From Anaerovibrio lipolyticus (GTDB lineage Bacteria > Bacillota > Negativicutes > Selenomonadales > Selenomonadaceae): 64,000 nucleotides of DNA. A model generated the notes under the pieces. It had not been told where the DNA came from and made no database searches. It worked only from the letters and a program-made list of their open reading frames with translations. The translations under genes were made by a program, and so were the position numbers. Where the stretch lies: NCBI RefSeq assembly GCF_021531495.1, contig NZ_JADYTY010000001.1, positions 248,001-312,000 on the forward strand, given 5' to 3'. Below are positions 35,377 to 46,371 of this stretch, piece by piece. Within the stretch, counting starts at the first letter, position 1. Every line of letters starts with the position of its first letter.

Positions 35377-35877
35377 TCAGCCCTTGGCCTTGATATAATT
35401 AATCAACCCGCCGGCCTTGGCAATATCCTGTACAAAGCCTGGCAATGGCTGAGCGTGGAATACATCACCAGTGGTAAGATTCTCAATCACACCAGTGGAA
35501 GTATCCACCCGCAGCTTGTCTCCATGATGAATTTTCTCCACATCATCGCCGATTTCCAGCAGTGGCAAACCGATATTAATGCCGTTACGGTAGAAGATAC
35601 GGGCAAAATCTGCTGCAATTACCACAGGCACACCAGAAGCCTTGATAGCTACAGGGGCATGTTCGCGGGAGGAGCCACAGCCAAAGTTCTTGCCACCTAC
35701 CAGAATATCCCCCTCTACCACATTGGCAGCAAAAGGAGCCTCCTGATGCTCATCGCTATCCTCCATGCAATGAGCAGCCAAATCCTTGGGATCAAAGGAG
35801 TTCAGATAGCGGGCAGGAATAATTACATCTGTATCAATATTGTCGCCGTAGCGCCAAACCTTTCCTTCTAAGCTCAT
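35377..35877 (-). CDS. leuD: 3-isopropylmalate dehydratase small subunit
   Basis: The swivelling small subunit of isopropylmalate isomerase in leucine synthesis. 166 residues, with [35 protein letters not shown] and [16 protein letters not shown]. It begins one base after the leuC stop, with its ribosome site inside the leuC coding end. The short 166-residue form is the anaerobe/archaea-type (LeuD2-like) enzyme. Confidence 0.94.
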   Translation of the reverse strand: MSLEGKVWRYGDNIDTDVIIPARYLNSFDPKDLAAHCMEDSDEHQEAPFAANVVEGDILVGGKNFGCGSSREHAPVAIKASGVPVVIAADFARIFYRNGINIGLPLLEIGDDVEKIHHGDKLRVDTSTGVIENLTTGDVFHAQPLPGFVQDIAKAGGLINYIKAKG

Positions 35878-35878
35878 C

Positions 35879-37138
35879 TTAATTTACCTCCTCTGGAACT
35901 GCGATATAACCGAGAATTGCACTGGCAGCTGCCACATATGGGCCAGCCAGATATACCTCGGAGTCAACATGGCCCATACGGCCACGGAAATTACGATTGG
36001 TGGTGGAAACAGCCTTCTCCCCTGCTGCCATAATACCCATATGGGCACCAAGACATGGTCCGCAGGTTGGAGTGCTGACAGCTGCGCCAGCATTAATAAA
36101 GATATCTACCAGTCCCTCATGAACAGCATCCAAATAAACCTGCTGGGAACCTGGAATTACAATACAGCGTACATCTGGATGTACACTATGGCCCTTCAAC
36201 ACCTCTGCAGCCTGACGGAGATCCTCCAGACGTCCATTGGTACAGGAACCAATTACCACCTGATCTATCTTTATCTTGTCAATCTCAGACACTGGATGAG
36301 TGTTGCCAGGCAGATGTGGGAAAGCCACCACTGGTGTCAGCTTGGAAAGATCTATCTCGATTACCTTTTCATAGCTGGCATCCTCATCAGGAGCTACAGC
36401 CTCATATGGCTGCTGCACTCTGCCCTCTACATATTCCTTGGTAATTTCATCAAATGGGAAAATACCATTCTTGCCACCGGCCTCAATGGCCATATTGCTT
36501 ATTGTAAGACGGTCTGTCATAGTCAGCTCAGCTACACCCTCACCAGCAAATTCAATTGCCTTGTAGAGTGCACCATCTACGCCAATCATGCCAATCAGAG
36601 TCAGAATGACATCCTTACCACAGATGTACTTTGGCTTTTTGCCAGTAAGTACAACCTTGATAGCCTTTGGCACCTTGAACCAAGCCTGACCAGTAGCCAT
36701 AGCCACCCCTAGGTCAGTGGAACCAACACCAGTAGAAAAACCGTTAACTGCGCCATAGGTACAGGTATGGGAATCTGCACCTATGGTAAGCATACCAGGG
36801 CCTACAATACCCTTTTCTGGCAAAATAACATGCTCGATACCTACCCGGCCAATTTCAAAGTAATTCTTAATCTGATGCTTCTTGGCAAATTCCCGCACAG
36901 TCTTGGCCAGACCTGCTGCCTTAATATCCTTGTTAGGAGTAAAATGATCTGGCACCAGCGCAATCTTAGTATTATCAAATACTGGACGACCGATTTTCTC
37001 AAACTCCTTGATAGCAGGAGGAGCAGTTACATCATTGGCTAATACCATATCCAGCTGGCAGAAAATAAGCTGTCCAGCAGTTACAGAATCCAAACCAGCA
37101 TGCTTGGCCAGGATTTTTTCTGTCATATTCATTCCCAT
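35879..37138 (-). CDS. leuC: 3-isopropylmalate dehydratase large subunit
   Basis: 419-residue aconitase-family protein that binds the 4Fe-4S cluster used to interconvert 2- and 3-isopropylmalate. Cluster cysteines are in [13 protein letters not shown] and [13 protein letters not shown]. The shorter, homoaconitase-like type pairs with the short LeuD next door. The ATG at 37138 lies six bases after GAGGTG; earlier codons overlap that site. A strong inverted repeat lies between it and ilvC. Confidence 0.94.
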   Translation of the reverse strand: MGMNMTEKILAKHAGLDSVTAGQLIFCQLDMVLANDVTAPPAIKEFEKIGRPVFDNTKIALVPDHFTPNKDIKAAGLAKTVREFAKKHQIKNYFEIGRVGIEHVILPEKGIVGPGMLTIGADSHTCTYGAVNGFSTGVGSTDLGVAMATGQAWFKVPKAIKVVLTGKKPKYICGKDVILTLIGMIGVDGALYKAIEFAGEGVAELTMTDRLTISNMAIEAGGKNGIFPFDEITKEYVEGRVQQPYEAVAPDEDASYEKVIEIDLSKLTPVVAFPHLPGNTHPVSEIDKIKIDQVVIGSCTNGRLEDLRQAAEVLKGHSVHPDVRCIVIPGSQQVYLDAVHEGLVDIFINAGAAVSTPTCGPCLGAHMGIMAAGEKAVSTTNRNFRGRMGHVDSEVYLAGPYVAAASAILGYIAVPEEVN

Positions 37139-37164
37139 TACATACACCTCGTCATTATGCTACA

Positions 37165-37197
37165 AATAGGCTTATGCCACTATAGCATAAGCCTATT
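37165..37197 (-). promoter_or_regulatory. Hairpin in the ilvC-leuC gap
   Basis: A 13-pair stem AATAGGCTTATGC/GCATAAGCCTATT with a seven-base loop and only a short T run afterwards. TTATGCTA from the first arm and loop can instead pair with TAGCATAA just before the leuC ribosome site, giving two exclusive folds. Confidence 0.6.
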
Positions 37198-37226
37198 CGC
37201 TAAATTTCTAGTTTAATTTGCTTGGA

Positions 37227-38754
<1,528 letters not shown>

Positions 38755-38818
38755 GAAAATCCCTCCTATACCATCTGCTCAAGAATTTTGTCTAACAAGT
38801 TTTCGTTGAGCTTTGTCT

Positions 38819-38847
38819 ATTATCACTCATTCCTAGCAATTTGTCAA
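38819..38847 (-). promoter_or_regulatory. ilvN operon promoter
   Basis: TTGACA (38842-38847), 17 bases, GATAAT (38819-38824). About 55 bases separate it from the TTG start. I found no T-box or leader peptide with runs of Leu, Val or Ile codons in 38755-39019. Confidence 0.85.
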
Positions 38848-39019
38848 CCTTTTCTGTAAAGAAATATTACACCTTGTATTTTCTGATTGGATTTTCGTCT
38901 TTTATTAATCCACAAAACCCTATTTTTGAGTTTTTTTCCACTAGGAAATTACATTATTCCACATATATAAAACTTTTATATTTACACTCCAATAAAAGTG
39001 TAACAACTCTAACATTGTC

Positions 39020-39490
39020 CTACCAATTTTTGTAAGGTAGCTTTATCAGGCTGGAATTGTAATACCTAGCTTCCCCAGAAACCTCCCGGTCAATCCAAAT
39101 AGGCAAAGCCAGAGCCGTATCCTCTGAGGGAAGCTCTGCCTCTGCCACAGCCAGCCCTTCATTATCTCCAGCAAATATATCTATCTCCCAAAGCTGCTGT
39201 CCATGCTGCTCCAGATAACGAGTCTTTTCCACCAAAGGATGGAGACACAATTCCTCTAACATTTGACTGGCTTCCTCATAGGGAATTTCATATTCCAGCT
39301 CTGTACGGGATATGCCCTGATTTTTTCCCTTTATGGTAAGATATCCCTTAGCACCTTTAGTACGCACCCGTACCGTCCGCTCAGGATCTAGAGAAAGATA
39401 GCCCTGACGAATCTCCATCCCTGGACTTTGAGGCTGCCACAGCTCCCTTTTAATGAGAAACTTACGCTCTATCTCCTTGGCCACCTTCAT
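39020..39490 (-). CDS. CYTH domain protein (triphosphate tunnel metalloenzyme family)
   Basis: 156 residues forming one CYTH domain. The hallmark EIERKFLI starts at residue 6, with repeated charged strands after it (RQGYLSLDPERTVRVRTKG, YLTIKGKNQG, ELEYEIPYEEA, EIDIFAGDNEGLAVAEAELP) that line the tunnel. Family members hydrolyse inorganic tripolyphosphate or nucleoside triphosphates; the substrate here is unassigned. It lies 19 bases after murB and is probably cotranscribed with it. Confidence 0.88.
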   Translation of the reverse strand: MKVAKEIERKFLIKRELWQPQSPGMEIRQGYLSLDPERTVRVRTKGAKGYLTIKGKNQGISRTELEYEIPYEEASQMLEELCLHPLVEKTRYLEQHGQQLWEIDIFAGDNEGLAVAEAELPSEDTALALPIWIDREVSGEARYYNSSLIKLPYKNW

Positions 39491-39509
39491 GCCCCCTTTT
39501 AATCTTTGC

Positions 39510-40427
39510 TTATTGCTCGCCGATGATTCTAACCTCTGGGAAAAGCTTCACGCCATTTTTGGCATAAACCCTATCCTGCACCTCTTTAATAAGTTTCAAT
39601 ACATCTGCTGCTGTAGCATTGCCAGAATTTACCACAAAGCCTGCATGCTTGGTGGAAATCTGCGCCCCACCTACCTGCAAGCCCTTCAGGCCAGTTTCGT
39701 CAATAAGGGTGCCAGCAAAATATCCCTGAGGACGCTTGAAGGTACTGCCTGCGCTTGGCATTTCCAAAGGCTGCTTGCTTTCCCGCCGCTGGGTAAAATC
39801 ATCTATCTTGGCCTGAATAGCTTCCTTGTCTCCCGAAGCCAGCTCCAAAGTAATCTCGCAAATTGCCTGTCCATTATGCTGGAAAACACTGTGACGGTAA
39901 CCAAAATCCAGTTCATCCTTCTCGTAGGTAAGAATCTTGCCATTGTGGGTAACAGTCTTGACCTGCACCACAATACCTGACATATCACCATCGTAGGCAC
40001 CCGCATTCATAAATACTGCTCCACCAAGACTGCCTGGTATGCCACAGGCAAATTCCATGCCTGTCAGCCCATTTTCCGCCGCAAACTGGGATACATGCTT
40101 TAAATAGGCACCTGCCCCTGCAATAATTCTATTTCCCTCACAGCGCTTGTAGCTCATAGGAGCGTGCATCTTGATAACAGCCCCACGGATTCCCTTATCC
40201 AGCACCAGTACATTGGAGCCATTGCCTAAAATAGTATGAGGAATATCATAATTCTTTAACAGCACAAATATCTGGGAAAGCTGCTCCATATTAGCAGGGA
40301 AGAGCAAATAATCTGCCGGCCCGCCAATATTAAAGGTGGTATGCTTGCTCATAGGCTCACTAACGAAAAACTGCTCCTGCCCTAGCAAAGCACTGGCTTC
40401 TCTAATAAAATCCTGATTTAACGACAT
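39510..40427 (-). CDS. murB: UDP-N-acetylenolpyruvoylglucosamine reductase
   Basis: Makes UDP-N-acetylmuramate, the second committed step of peptidoglycan synthesis, with FAD and NADPH. 305 residues. The FAD-binding part has TTFNIGGPADYLLFP and ILGNGSNVLVLDKGIRG; the catalytic Ser is in PSAGSTFKRPQGYFAG, which with LIDETGLKG marks the type II enzyme; the final Glu is in VKLFPEVRIIGE. The ATG at 40427 gives a normal N-terminus. Confidence 0.94.
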   Translation of the reverse strand: MSLNQDFIREASALLGQEQFFVSEPMSKHTTFNIGGPADYLLFPANMEQLSQIFVLLKNYDIPHTILGNGSNVLVLDKGIRGAVIKMHAPMSYKRCEGNRIIAGAGAYLKHVSQFAAENGLTGMEFACGIPGSLGGAVFMNAGAYDGDMSGIVVQVKTVTHNGKILTYEKDELDFGYRHSVFQHNGQAICEITLELASGDKEAIQAKIDDFTQRRESKQPLEMPSAGSTFKRPQGYFAGTLIDETGLKGLQVGGAQISTKHAGFVVNSGNATAADVLKLIKEVQDRVYAKNGVKLFPEVRIIGEQ

Positions 40428-40540
40428 ATCATCATTTCCTTATCTATAATTTCATAATAATTCACTAATACACACCTGCAAAAAAGTTGTGTCAGTACCA
40501 ATAATTATACTAATATTTCATACATTTGTAAAAGGTATTA

Positions 40541-40569
40541 TTGTTACACCTGACAAATTAATGTATAAT
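40541..40569 (+). promoter_or_regulatory. Promoter of the SGNH-hydrolase-like gene
   Basis: TTGTTA (40541-40546), 17 bases, TATAAT (40564-40569), about 33 bases before the ATG. Confidence 0.75.
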
Positions 40570-40601
40570 AATAAGTAATTATTTTACTGGAGTTTGTATT
40601 T

Positions 40602-42230
40602 ATGCGAAAACTTTTTATTTGTTTTTTCTCATTTTTAACTATTATTTGCTGTTTTACTATATTATGCATATTTCTCACGGAAAAAACTGACCTGCTGGGC
40701 CTGAAGAATTACCGTGTTTCTGCTAGCTTTACAGAAGAAAATGGAGATACACTGCTATCCTGGAGCCGTTATCCCTATCCCTGCTTTTATCAGGTAGATA
40801 CTTATTACAAAACTACAGGTCTGGTGGAAGGAGAACCTGAATACCACAAGGTTGCCTCAGCCTATACCATGAACGATACCTATGTGGTACCTCCTACAGC
40901 TATTCCTGCCTATTACAGGATTACGGCCTATGGCATCTTTGGCAAGGTTTCTGATGATGAAACCTTGATTCCCAATGGGAATTACCGGGAGCCAATTCGT
41001 CCAGTTCCCATTACCAAATATCCTGCCGATAAGCCTGCCAGCTTAAAGCCATTTCTTATTTGGCACAGTATTCCTGATGGGGTGCTCTATGAGCTGGAGC
41101 TTTTATCTGGACCACCAGATACGGAAAACACCCAGAGCTTTTCTACAACAAATCATCTCTATGGCACCAGACAGGTATTTACCAATGGTCTACAGATTGA
41201 TTTAACACCCTACCGTAATTTGCCAGTTGTGTACTGGCGGGTTCGTGCCCTAAACCTGCGTCACGAGCCTCTGGGAGTTTATTCCACGGCAGAACCTATC
41301 TACATGGATGGCCACAAGGCTGTTCCCAATAAGCCTGTATTGAACAAATTTGATAGAATGCCTGATTTTAGCCAGCCTATATATCCAGTGTTTACATGGA
41401 TTCCTATGCTGGGGGCTGAACGCTACGAGGTGGAGCTTTTAACCAAGCCACCTACTCAGGAAAACAATACTGACCCTACCCCAGACCGCTATTGGGCCAA
41501 AACTGTGACCAACGCCTTTAGCTGCTATGATGAATATGCCAGATATTATGCCGGCACCTACTATTGGCGGGTTCGAGGGCTGGATGCCAATGGCAATACA
41601 GTAGGGGTTTATTCCGACACCGATAGCTTTCAGGTGCCAAATCATATCACGCGGCCTTTAGTGGCTGCCTTTGGAGACAGTATTACCCACGGTGGCGGTG
41701 CAGTTTCCTTTTCCCCAGCCAGTCTGGAGTACAGCTACACCACCTATATGGATGAACCCTGTATCAATCTAGGTCGCAGCGGAGATACCTCCACCACTAC
41801 CTTGGCCAGATTCGATAGGGATGTCCTGCCGCTAAGGCCTAAAAATCTCTTGATTATGACTGGCTCCAACAGTCTGAGAGCTACCCATATCACCGGTCAG
41901 ATGGTTATCAATGATCTAAAGCAGATTGTAAAAAAATGTCAGGACAATGATATTCGGCCTATTCTTATGACCTTGCCTCCTATCAATCCTGATAATATCA
42001 TGCTGGCCTTCCACACGCCAACAGATCCTAATTGGCGCAACAAACTGGAGAAAATTAATCGTTATATTCGCCAGCAAGAATACTATATTGATTTGGAGCC
42101 TTATTTTTATGACAGCACCCATACCATTATGGCACCAGAGTGGGCCAATGATGGCTTACATGCTGATATTCGTGGCAAAATGGTTATAGGGGAAGTTATT
42201 AATATGCATAAGGATTTATTTAAGAATTAA
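40602..42230 (+). CDS. Membrane-anchored SGNH/GDSL hydrolase-like protein with repeated beta domains
   Basis: 542 residues. A single N-terminal hydrophobic segment (residues 4-27) is a signal anchor, placing the rest outside the membrane. Residues about 30-345 look like three fibronectin III-like beta domains with repeated motifs (FLIWHSIPDGVLYELELLS, FTWIPMLGAERYEVELLT; YWRVRALN and YWRVRGLD). The C-terminal 190 residues are an SGNH esterase: GDSITHGG (block I Ser), NLGRSGD (block II Gly), TGSNSL (block III Asn) and NDGLHAD (block V Asp and His). A carbohydrate deacetylase or esterase role at the cell surface is likely; the substrate is unknown. Confidence 0.82.
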   Translation: MRKLFICFFSFLTIICCFTILCIFLTEKTDLLGLKNYRVSASFTEENGDTLLSWSRYPYPCFYQVDTYYKTTGLVEGEPEYHKVASAYTMNDTYVVPPTAIPAYYRITAYGIFGKVSDDETLIPNGNYREPIRPVPITKYPADKPASLKPFLIWHSIPDGVLYELELLSGPPDTENTQSFSTTNHLYGTRQVFTNGLQIDLTPYRNLPVVYWRVRALNLRHEPLGVYSTAEPIYMDGHKAVPNKPVLNKFDRMPDFSQPIYPVFTWIPMLGAERYEVELLTKPPTQENNTDPTPDRYWAKTVTNAFSCYDEYARYYAGTYYWRVRGLDANGNTVGVYSDTDSFQVPNHITRPLVAAFGDSITHGGGAVSFSPASLEYSYTTYMDEPCINLGRSGDTSTTTLARFDRDVLPLRPKNLLIMTGSNSLRATHITGQMVINDLKQIVKKCQDNDIRPILMTLPPINPDNIMLAFHTPTDPNWRNKLEKINRYIRQQEYYIDLEPYFYDSTHTIMAPEWANDGLHADIRGKMVIGEVINMHKDLFKN

Positions 42231-42276
42231 AAAAGACTCATGGGATGCCCTATACGGCATTTCATGAGTCTTTTTT
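42229..42276. terminator. Bidirectional terminator between SGNH gene and ahbB
   Basis: AAAAAAGACTCATG pairs with CATGAGTCTTTTTT; an inner GATGCC/GGCAT hairpin fills the loop. Confidence 0.9.
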
Positions 42277-42287
42277 GCTGTGGAAAT

Positions 42288-42758
42288 TTATACAAAGTAT
42301 TTCATGGATGTTTTTTTCCATTCCCGGCCAGTATATAACAGCTCATACTGGCTGATACCAGTTTCCTTGGCCAAATCCTGAGCAATTTGCTGACAGTCCT
42401 CCCGGCTGGTGCCATGTATCATGGTATAGAAATTATAGGGCCAATCTGGCATGACATTTCTATCATAGCAATGGGTTACGGCCATATGGCTGCACATTAT
42501 CTCAGCCACCTGATCCATCCGTTCCTCCGGCACCACCCAGACACCCAAGGCATTGGCTCTAAAGCCTACCTCTCTATGTCTGAGCACAGCCCCCATCTTG
42601 CGCAGGGCACCATCCTCCTTCATAAGCCTCAGCCTGGCCAAGACTTCCTCCTCTGTACTGTCGATTTCCTCAGCAATCAGCTTAAAGGGCTCTGCCACCA
42701 GAGGCAGTTCGTCCTGCATGGCTCTGACGATTTTTTTATCCAGCTCTGTTATTTCCAT
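42288..42758 (-). CDS. ahbB: Siroheme decarboxylase subunit (AhbB type)
   Basis: 156 residues, Lrp/AsnC-like fold (wHTH LDKKIVRAMQDELPLVAEPF at the start, then an alpha/beta domain), but the family is now known as the siroheme decarboxylase that turns siroheme into 12,18-didecarboxysiroheme in the alternative haem pathway. The C-terminus ELLYTGREWKKTSMKYF is typical of AhbB. It lies 64 bases after its paralogue ahbA, and the two normally act as a heterodimer. Annotation as a plain Lrp regulator would be a mistake. AhbC and AhbD radical SAM partners are not in the window. Confidence 0.85.
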   Translation of the reverse strand: MEITELDKKIVRAMQDELPLVAEPFKLIAEEIDSTEEEVLARLRLMKEDGALRKMGAVLRHREVGFRANALGVWVVPEERMDQVAEIMCSHMAVTHCYDRNVMPDWPYNFYTMIHGTSREDCQQIAQDLAKETGISQYELLYTGREWKKTSMKYFV

Positions 42759-42822
42759 CTTCTACCTCTATTTCAGAATATTATTTATTACTATCCCCAA
42801 GCCTTTGCCATAGGGCCAAAAC

Positions 42823-43281
42823 CTAACGCAGATTAAACTGCACATTAATTTTGTATTTGCGACGGGCACTTAAATCCATGGCATCCTCTACTCCCGGCAG
42901 CTGCCGTATCTGAGTCAGAATATCCTGTCTTAATCTTTCATTAGGGGTAATCAAAGTAAACCAGAGATTATACCGCCCTTCCCGTTGATAATTATGGGTA
43001 ATCCCCGGAAACTGATTGATAAAGATGGCGGTTTCCTCCATAAGCTCAGGCTTTACCCGCAGAGCCACCAAGGTTCCCTGATAGCCCAGCTTATCCGAAT
43101 TGAAGAAGGCTCCTATCTTGCGAATATAACCTCCTGCCTTCAGCTGCTGGAGACGGCTGATAACCTGCTCCTCACTAAGGCCCAACTGCTTCCCTATAAG
43201 CTGAAAGGGCCTTGGCTCCAACTGCAAGTTTCCCTGCAGCAGATTCAAAATTTCTTTATCCAACTTTGTTAGCTTCATCAT
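42823..43281 (-). CDS. ahbA: Siroheme decarboxylase subunit (AhbA type)
   Basis: 152 residues, paralogous to AhbB next door, with the same N-terminal winged helix (LTKLDKEILNLLQGNLQLEP) and GYIRKIGAFFNSDKLGYQGTLVALRV, the central ITHNYQREGRYNLWFTLI that carries the His and Tyr near the tetrapyrrole, and a basic tail (ARRKYKINVQF). It starts five bases after the engB stop, so it is in the lon-engB transcript. Together with ahbB it indicates haem or haem-d1-like synthesis from siroheme. Confidence 0.86.
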   Translation of the reverse strand: MMKLTKLDKEILNLLQGNLQLEPRPFQLIGKQLGLSEEQVISRLQQLKAGGYIRKIGAFFNSDKLGYQGTLVALRVKPELMEETAIFINQFPGITHNYQREGRYNLWFTLITPNERLRQDILTQIRQLPGVEDAMDLSARRKYKINVQFNLR

Positions 43282-43286
43282 GCACC

Positions 43287-43940
43287 TTATTCCTCAGCTT
43301 CCCCTAAGCAATCAGCAATAACTTGCAAAAGCTCCTGTCGTCCTTGATTTTTCAAGGACGAATAGGGCAGCACATCCAAATCTGGAATCCCTAAGCCCCG
43401 CTTAATAGCTGCTACATTCTTGGCTACAGTATTCTTGCCAATCTTATCAGCCTTGGTGGCTATTACCAATACTGGCAGATTGTTCTCCACTAGCCAGCGG
43501 AACATTTCCACATCAGAAGCCATAGGCTCATGTCTGACATCTATCAGCTGACAGACAAATTGAATCCTAGGGGAGGACAGAAGATATTCATTAATAAACT
43601 TGCTCCAGATTTTGCGTCGCTTTGCCCCAGTCTTGGCATAGCCATAGCCAGGCAGATCCACCAGATAAAAATCCTGTCGCTCCTCCACCTGGGGCAGTTT
43701 TGCTCCTATTTCGTAGAAGTTAATGGTCTGGGTTTTACCAGGCTGACTGGAAACACGAGCCAGATTCTTTACTCTGGTAAGGGAGTTTATCAAGGAGGAC
43801 TTCCCCACATTGGAGCGGCCAATAAAGACTATTTCTTTCCTGGGAACCTCTGGATACTGCTCCTTGCACACCGCAGAAGCCAAATAGGTGCCCTGAGTAA
43901 TAATAACCTCCTGAGAGGCATCCTTCGTCAGTTCTCCCAT
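43287..43940 (-). CDS. engB: Ribosome biogenesis GTPase EngB/YsxC
   Basis: A TRAFAC GTPase needed for maturation of the 50S ribosomal subunit. 217 residues; G1 GRSNVGKSSLINSL, G3 DLPGYGYAKTG, G4 TKADK and G5 SSLKNQG are all present. The common lon-ysxC order is seen: its start lies one base from the lon stop, so the two are coupled. Confidence 0.95.
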   Translation of the reverse strand: MGELTKDASQEVIITQGTYLASAVCKEQYPEVPRKEIVFIGRSNVGKSSLINSLTRVKNLARVSSQPGKTQTINFYEIGAKLPQVEERQDFYLVDLPGYGYAKTGAKRRKIWSKFINEYLLSSPRIQFVCQLIDVRHEPMASDVEMFRWLVENNLPVLVIATKADKIGKNTVAKNVAAIKRGLGIPDLDVLPYSSLKNQGRQELLQVIADCLGEAEE

Positions 43941-43941
43941 T

Positions 43942-46278
43942 TTACTCCTTTCCTGCTGGCAATAGAGCCTTTGTCAATACCTGATCCATTTGCTCCACCG
44001 GCACAAACTCCAGCTTTTCTCGGACATTCTCTGGAATATCCTCAATATCCCGCTTATTTTCCATAGGCAGAATAATGGTCTTTATACCCTCCCGATAAGC
44101 AGCCAATACCTTCTCCTTAAGGCCTCCAATAGGCAGTACATTACCTCGAATGGTAATCTCACCTGTCATAGCCACATCACTGCGAACCTTTCGGCCGGTT
44201 AGGCCGGATACCATAGCCGTAGCCATAGTTATACCAGCAGATGGACCATCCTTTGGTACTGCTCCCTCAGGAAAATGTACATGGATATCCTGCTTCTCGT
44301 AGAAATCCTCTTTCAAGCCCAGTTGGCTCTGACGACTGCGAATATAGGAAAGGGCTGCCTGAGCAGATTCCTTCATTACATCCCCAAGCTTGCCAGTTAG
44401 AATCAACTGTCCTTTGCCTGGGAAAATATTTACCTCTGTAGGAAGAATATCCCCTCCTACCTGAGTCCAGGCCATGCCAGTGCACAATCCAACCTCTGGC
44501 TTTCGCAGAGATTTCTTGTGAGGGAATTTTGCCTTGCCTAGAATATCTGTAAGGTTCTTGGTGCTGACATAAACAGACTCCTCTTCTCCCTCTACAATCT
44601 TTCTGGCTGCCTTACGGCAAAGATGGCCAATTACCCGCTCCAGCTCACGAACGCCAGACTCTCTGGTATATTCATCAATAAGCTGCTGCAGGACACCAGC
44701 CCCCAGACGTATCTGCTTGCCAGACAAACCATTTTTGCTGCGCTGTCTAGGCAGAAGATACCGCTTGGCGATCTCCAGCTTTTCCTGCTGGGTATAACTG
44801 GAAAGGGTGATGACCTCCATACGGTCCAACAATGGTCTTGGAATCCCGCCTAAATCATTAGCGGTCACAATCCACAGTACCTTTGACAAATCAAAAGGCA
44901 ATTCAATATAGTGATCACTAAAGGTATTATTCTGAGCTGGATCCAGCACCTCCAACAGAGCAGAGGTAGGATCTCCCTTGTAATCACTGCCCATCTTGTC
45001 CACCTCATCCAGGAGGAAAACAGGATTGCAGGTACCGGTTTTCTTAAGAGCTTCCAAGATGCGGCCCGGCATAGCTCCTACATAGGTACGACGATGACCG
45101 CGAATTTCCGCCTCATCCCGTACACCACCTAGAGAAGCTCTGGCAAATTTCCGTCCCAAAGCTCTAGCCACAGAACCAGCCAAAGAGGTTTTACCTACTC
45201 CCGGCGGACCTACCAAACATAGAATAGGTGCATTCTGTCCCTCTGTCAGCTGACGCACAGCCAAATACTCCAGAATACGCTCCTTTACTTTCTCCAGACC
45301 ATAGTGATCCTTGTTTAGAACCTGCTGAGCACTCTTAATATCATTAATGTCCTTGGACTCAATTTCCCAAGGCAGGCTCAAAAGGTTATCCACATAGGTG
45401 CTGATAACTGCAGCCTCCTGAGAGGCGCTCTGAGAGCGCTCCAGCCGCTTTAGCTCCTTATCTACAGCTTTCACCACATAGTCAGGATATTTTCCATCCT
45501 TCATGCGCTGCTGGAAATCCTCAATATCACCCTGAATACCGTTCTGATCTCCCAGCTCCTTGTGAATGGCCTTTACTTTTTCCCGCAGATAATATTCCTT
45601 CTGAACTTTTTCTATCTGCTTCCGAACCCGGCTGCCTATCTTACGCTCTATTTCCAGAATATCCCGCTCCCGCTTGATAAAGCCGTAGAGGCATTCCAAA
45701 CGAGCTTTAACATCTATGGCCTCCAGAATCCGCTGTCTATCCTCCAGCTTTAGGTTGATATGACCAGCAATCATATCTGCCAAACGACCAGCATCCTCAA
45801 TAATAGACACTGACACCATAGCCTCCGCCGGTATCTTCTGGCTGGACTTTACCCACTGCTCAAATTCATGAACCACAACCCTTACCAAAGCCTCCATTTC
45901 GGTGGTTTTGACAATTGGATCTTCGTATTCACGAATCTGAGCCTCTATAAACTGGCTTTCCTCCTGATTAACCTCAACAATCTGACCTCTATGAAGTCCC
46001 TCTACCAGTACTCGTACTGCACCGTCAGGCAGCTTTACCAAATGCTTAATCTCTGCCACAGTACCTACATTGTAAAGATCCTTTATCTCAGGTCCCTCCA
46101 CATCTGCATCCCGCTGTGCCAGCAAAAATACATGATGCTCCTCCTGCAACATGGCCTTTTCCAGAGCAGAAATAGACGGATCTCTACCAGCATCCAGATG
46201 TACCATCATATATGGAAATACCACCATCCCCCGCAAAGGAAGAATCGGTAATGTTCGCAAAATTTCATTTTCACTCAT
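43942..46278 (-). CDS. lon: ATP-dependent protease Lon
   Basis: 778 residues: the N-terminal substrate domain ([20 protein letters not shown]), the coiled region with [16 protein letters not shown], the AAA+ module (Walker [12 protein letters not shown], Walker [13 protein letters not shown]) and the C-terminal protease with the Ser-Lys dyad ([20 protein letters not shown] and [14 protein letters not shown]). It degrades misfolded and regulatory proteins in the cytoplasm. ATG at 46278 follows GGAGGTG by six bases; a GTG three codons earlier overlaps that site. Cotranscribed with engB. Confidence 0.96.
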   Translation of the reverse strand: MSENEILRTLPILPLRGMVVFPYMMVHLDAGRDPSISALEKAMLQEEHHVFLLAQRDADVEGPEIKDLYNVGTVAEIKHLVKLPDGAVRVLVEGLHRGQIVEVNQEESQFIEAQIREYEDPIVKTTEMEALVRVVVHEFEQWVKSSQKIPAEAMVSVSIIEDAGRLADMIAGHINLKLEDRQRILEAIDVKARLECLYGFIKRERDILEIERKIGSRVRKQIEKVQKEYYLREKVKAIHKELGDQNGIQGDIEDFQQRMKDGKYPDYVVKAVDKELKRLERSQSASQEAAVISTYVDNLLSLPWEIESKDINDIKSAQQVLNKDHYGLEKVKERILEYLAVRQLTEGQNAPILCLVGPPGVGKTSLAGSVARALGRKFARASLGGVRDEAEIRGHRRTYVGAMPGRILEALKKTGTCNPVFLLDEVDKMGSDYKGDPTSALLEVLDPAQNNTFSDHYIELPFDLSKVLWIVTANDLGGIPRPLLDRMEVITLSSYTQQEKLEIAKRYLLPRQRSKNGLSGKQIRLGAGVLQQLIDEYTRESGVRELERVIGHLCRKAARKIVEGEEESVYVSTKNLTDILGKAKFPHKKSLRKPEVGLCTGMAWTQVGGDILPTEVNIFPGKGQLILTGKLGDVMKESAQAALSYIRSRQSQLGLKEDFYEKQDIHVHFPEGAVPKDGPSAGITMATAMVSGLTGRKVRSDVAMTGEITIRGNVLPIGGLKEKVLAAYREGIKTIILPMENKRDIEDIPENVREKLEFVPVEQMDQVLTKALLPAGKE

Positions 46279-46314
46279 AAAATTCACCTCCGTAGAAGTT
46301 ATAGGTATATATAA

Positions 46315-46346
46315 ATATAGACGCCACCCGGAGGCAACGCCTATAT
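46315..46346 (-). other. Hairpin between clpX and lon
   Basis: ATATAGGCG pairs with CGTCTATAT (one G-U), with an A/T-rich tail but no clean T run. It may be a weak terminator or an mRNA processing or stability element separating clpX and lon expression. I see no CIRCE or CtsR-type box here. Confidence 0.4.
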
Positions 46347-46371
46347 CTTTCTCATATTTTACCTGATGTAA

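Noticed and set aside
42288-43281. Two Lrp/AsnC transcription regulators
   Set aside because: Paired tandem paralogues with AhbA/AhbB C-terminal motifs fit siroheme decarboxylase better.
46279-46371. Heat-shock CIRCE or CtsR operator between clpX and lon, or before tig
   Set aside because: I searched by eye for TTAGCACTC/GAGTGCTAA and GGTCAAA tandem repeats and saw neither.
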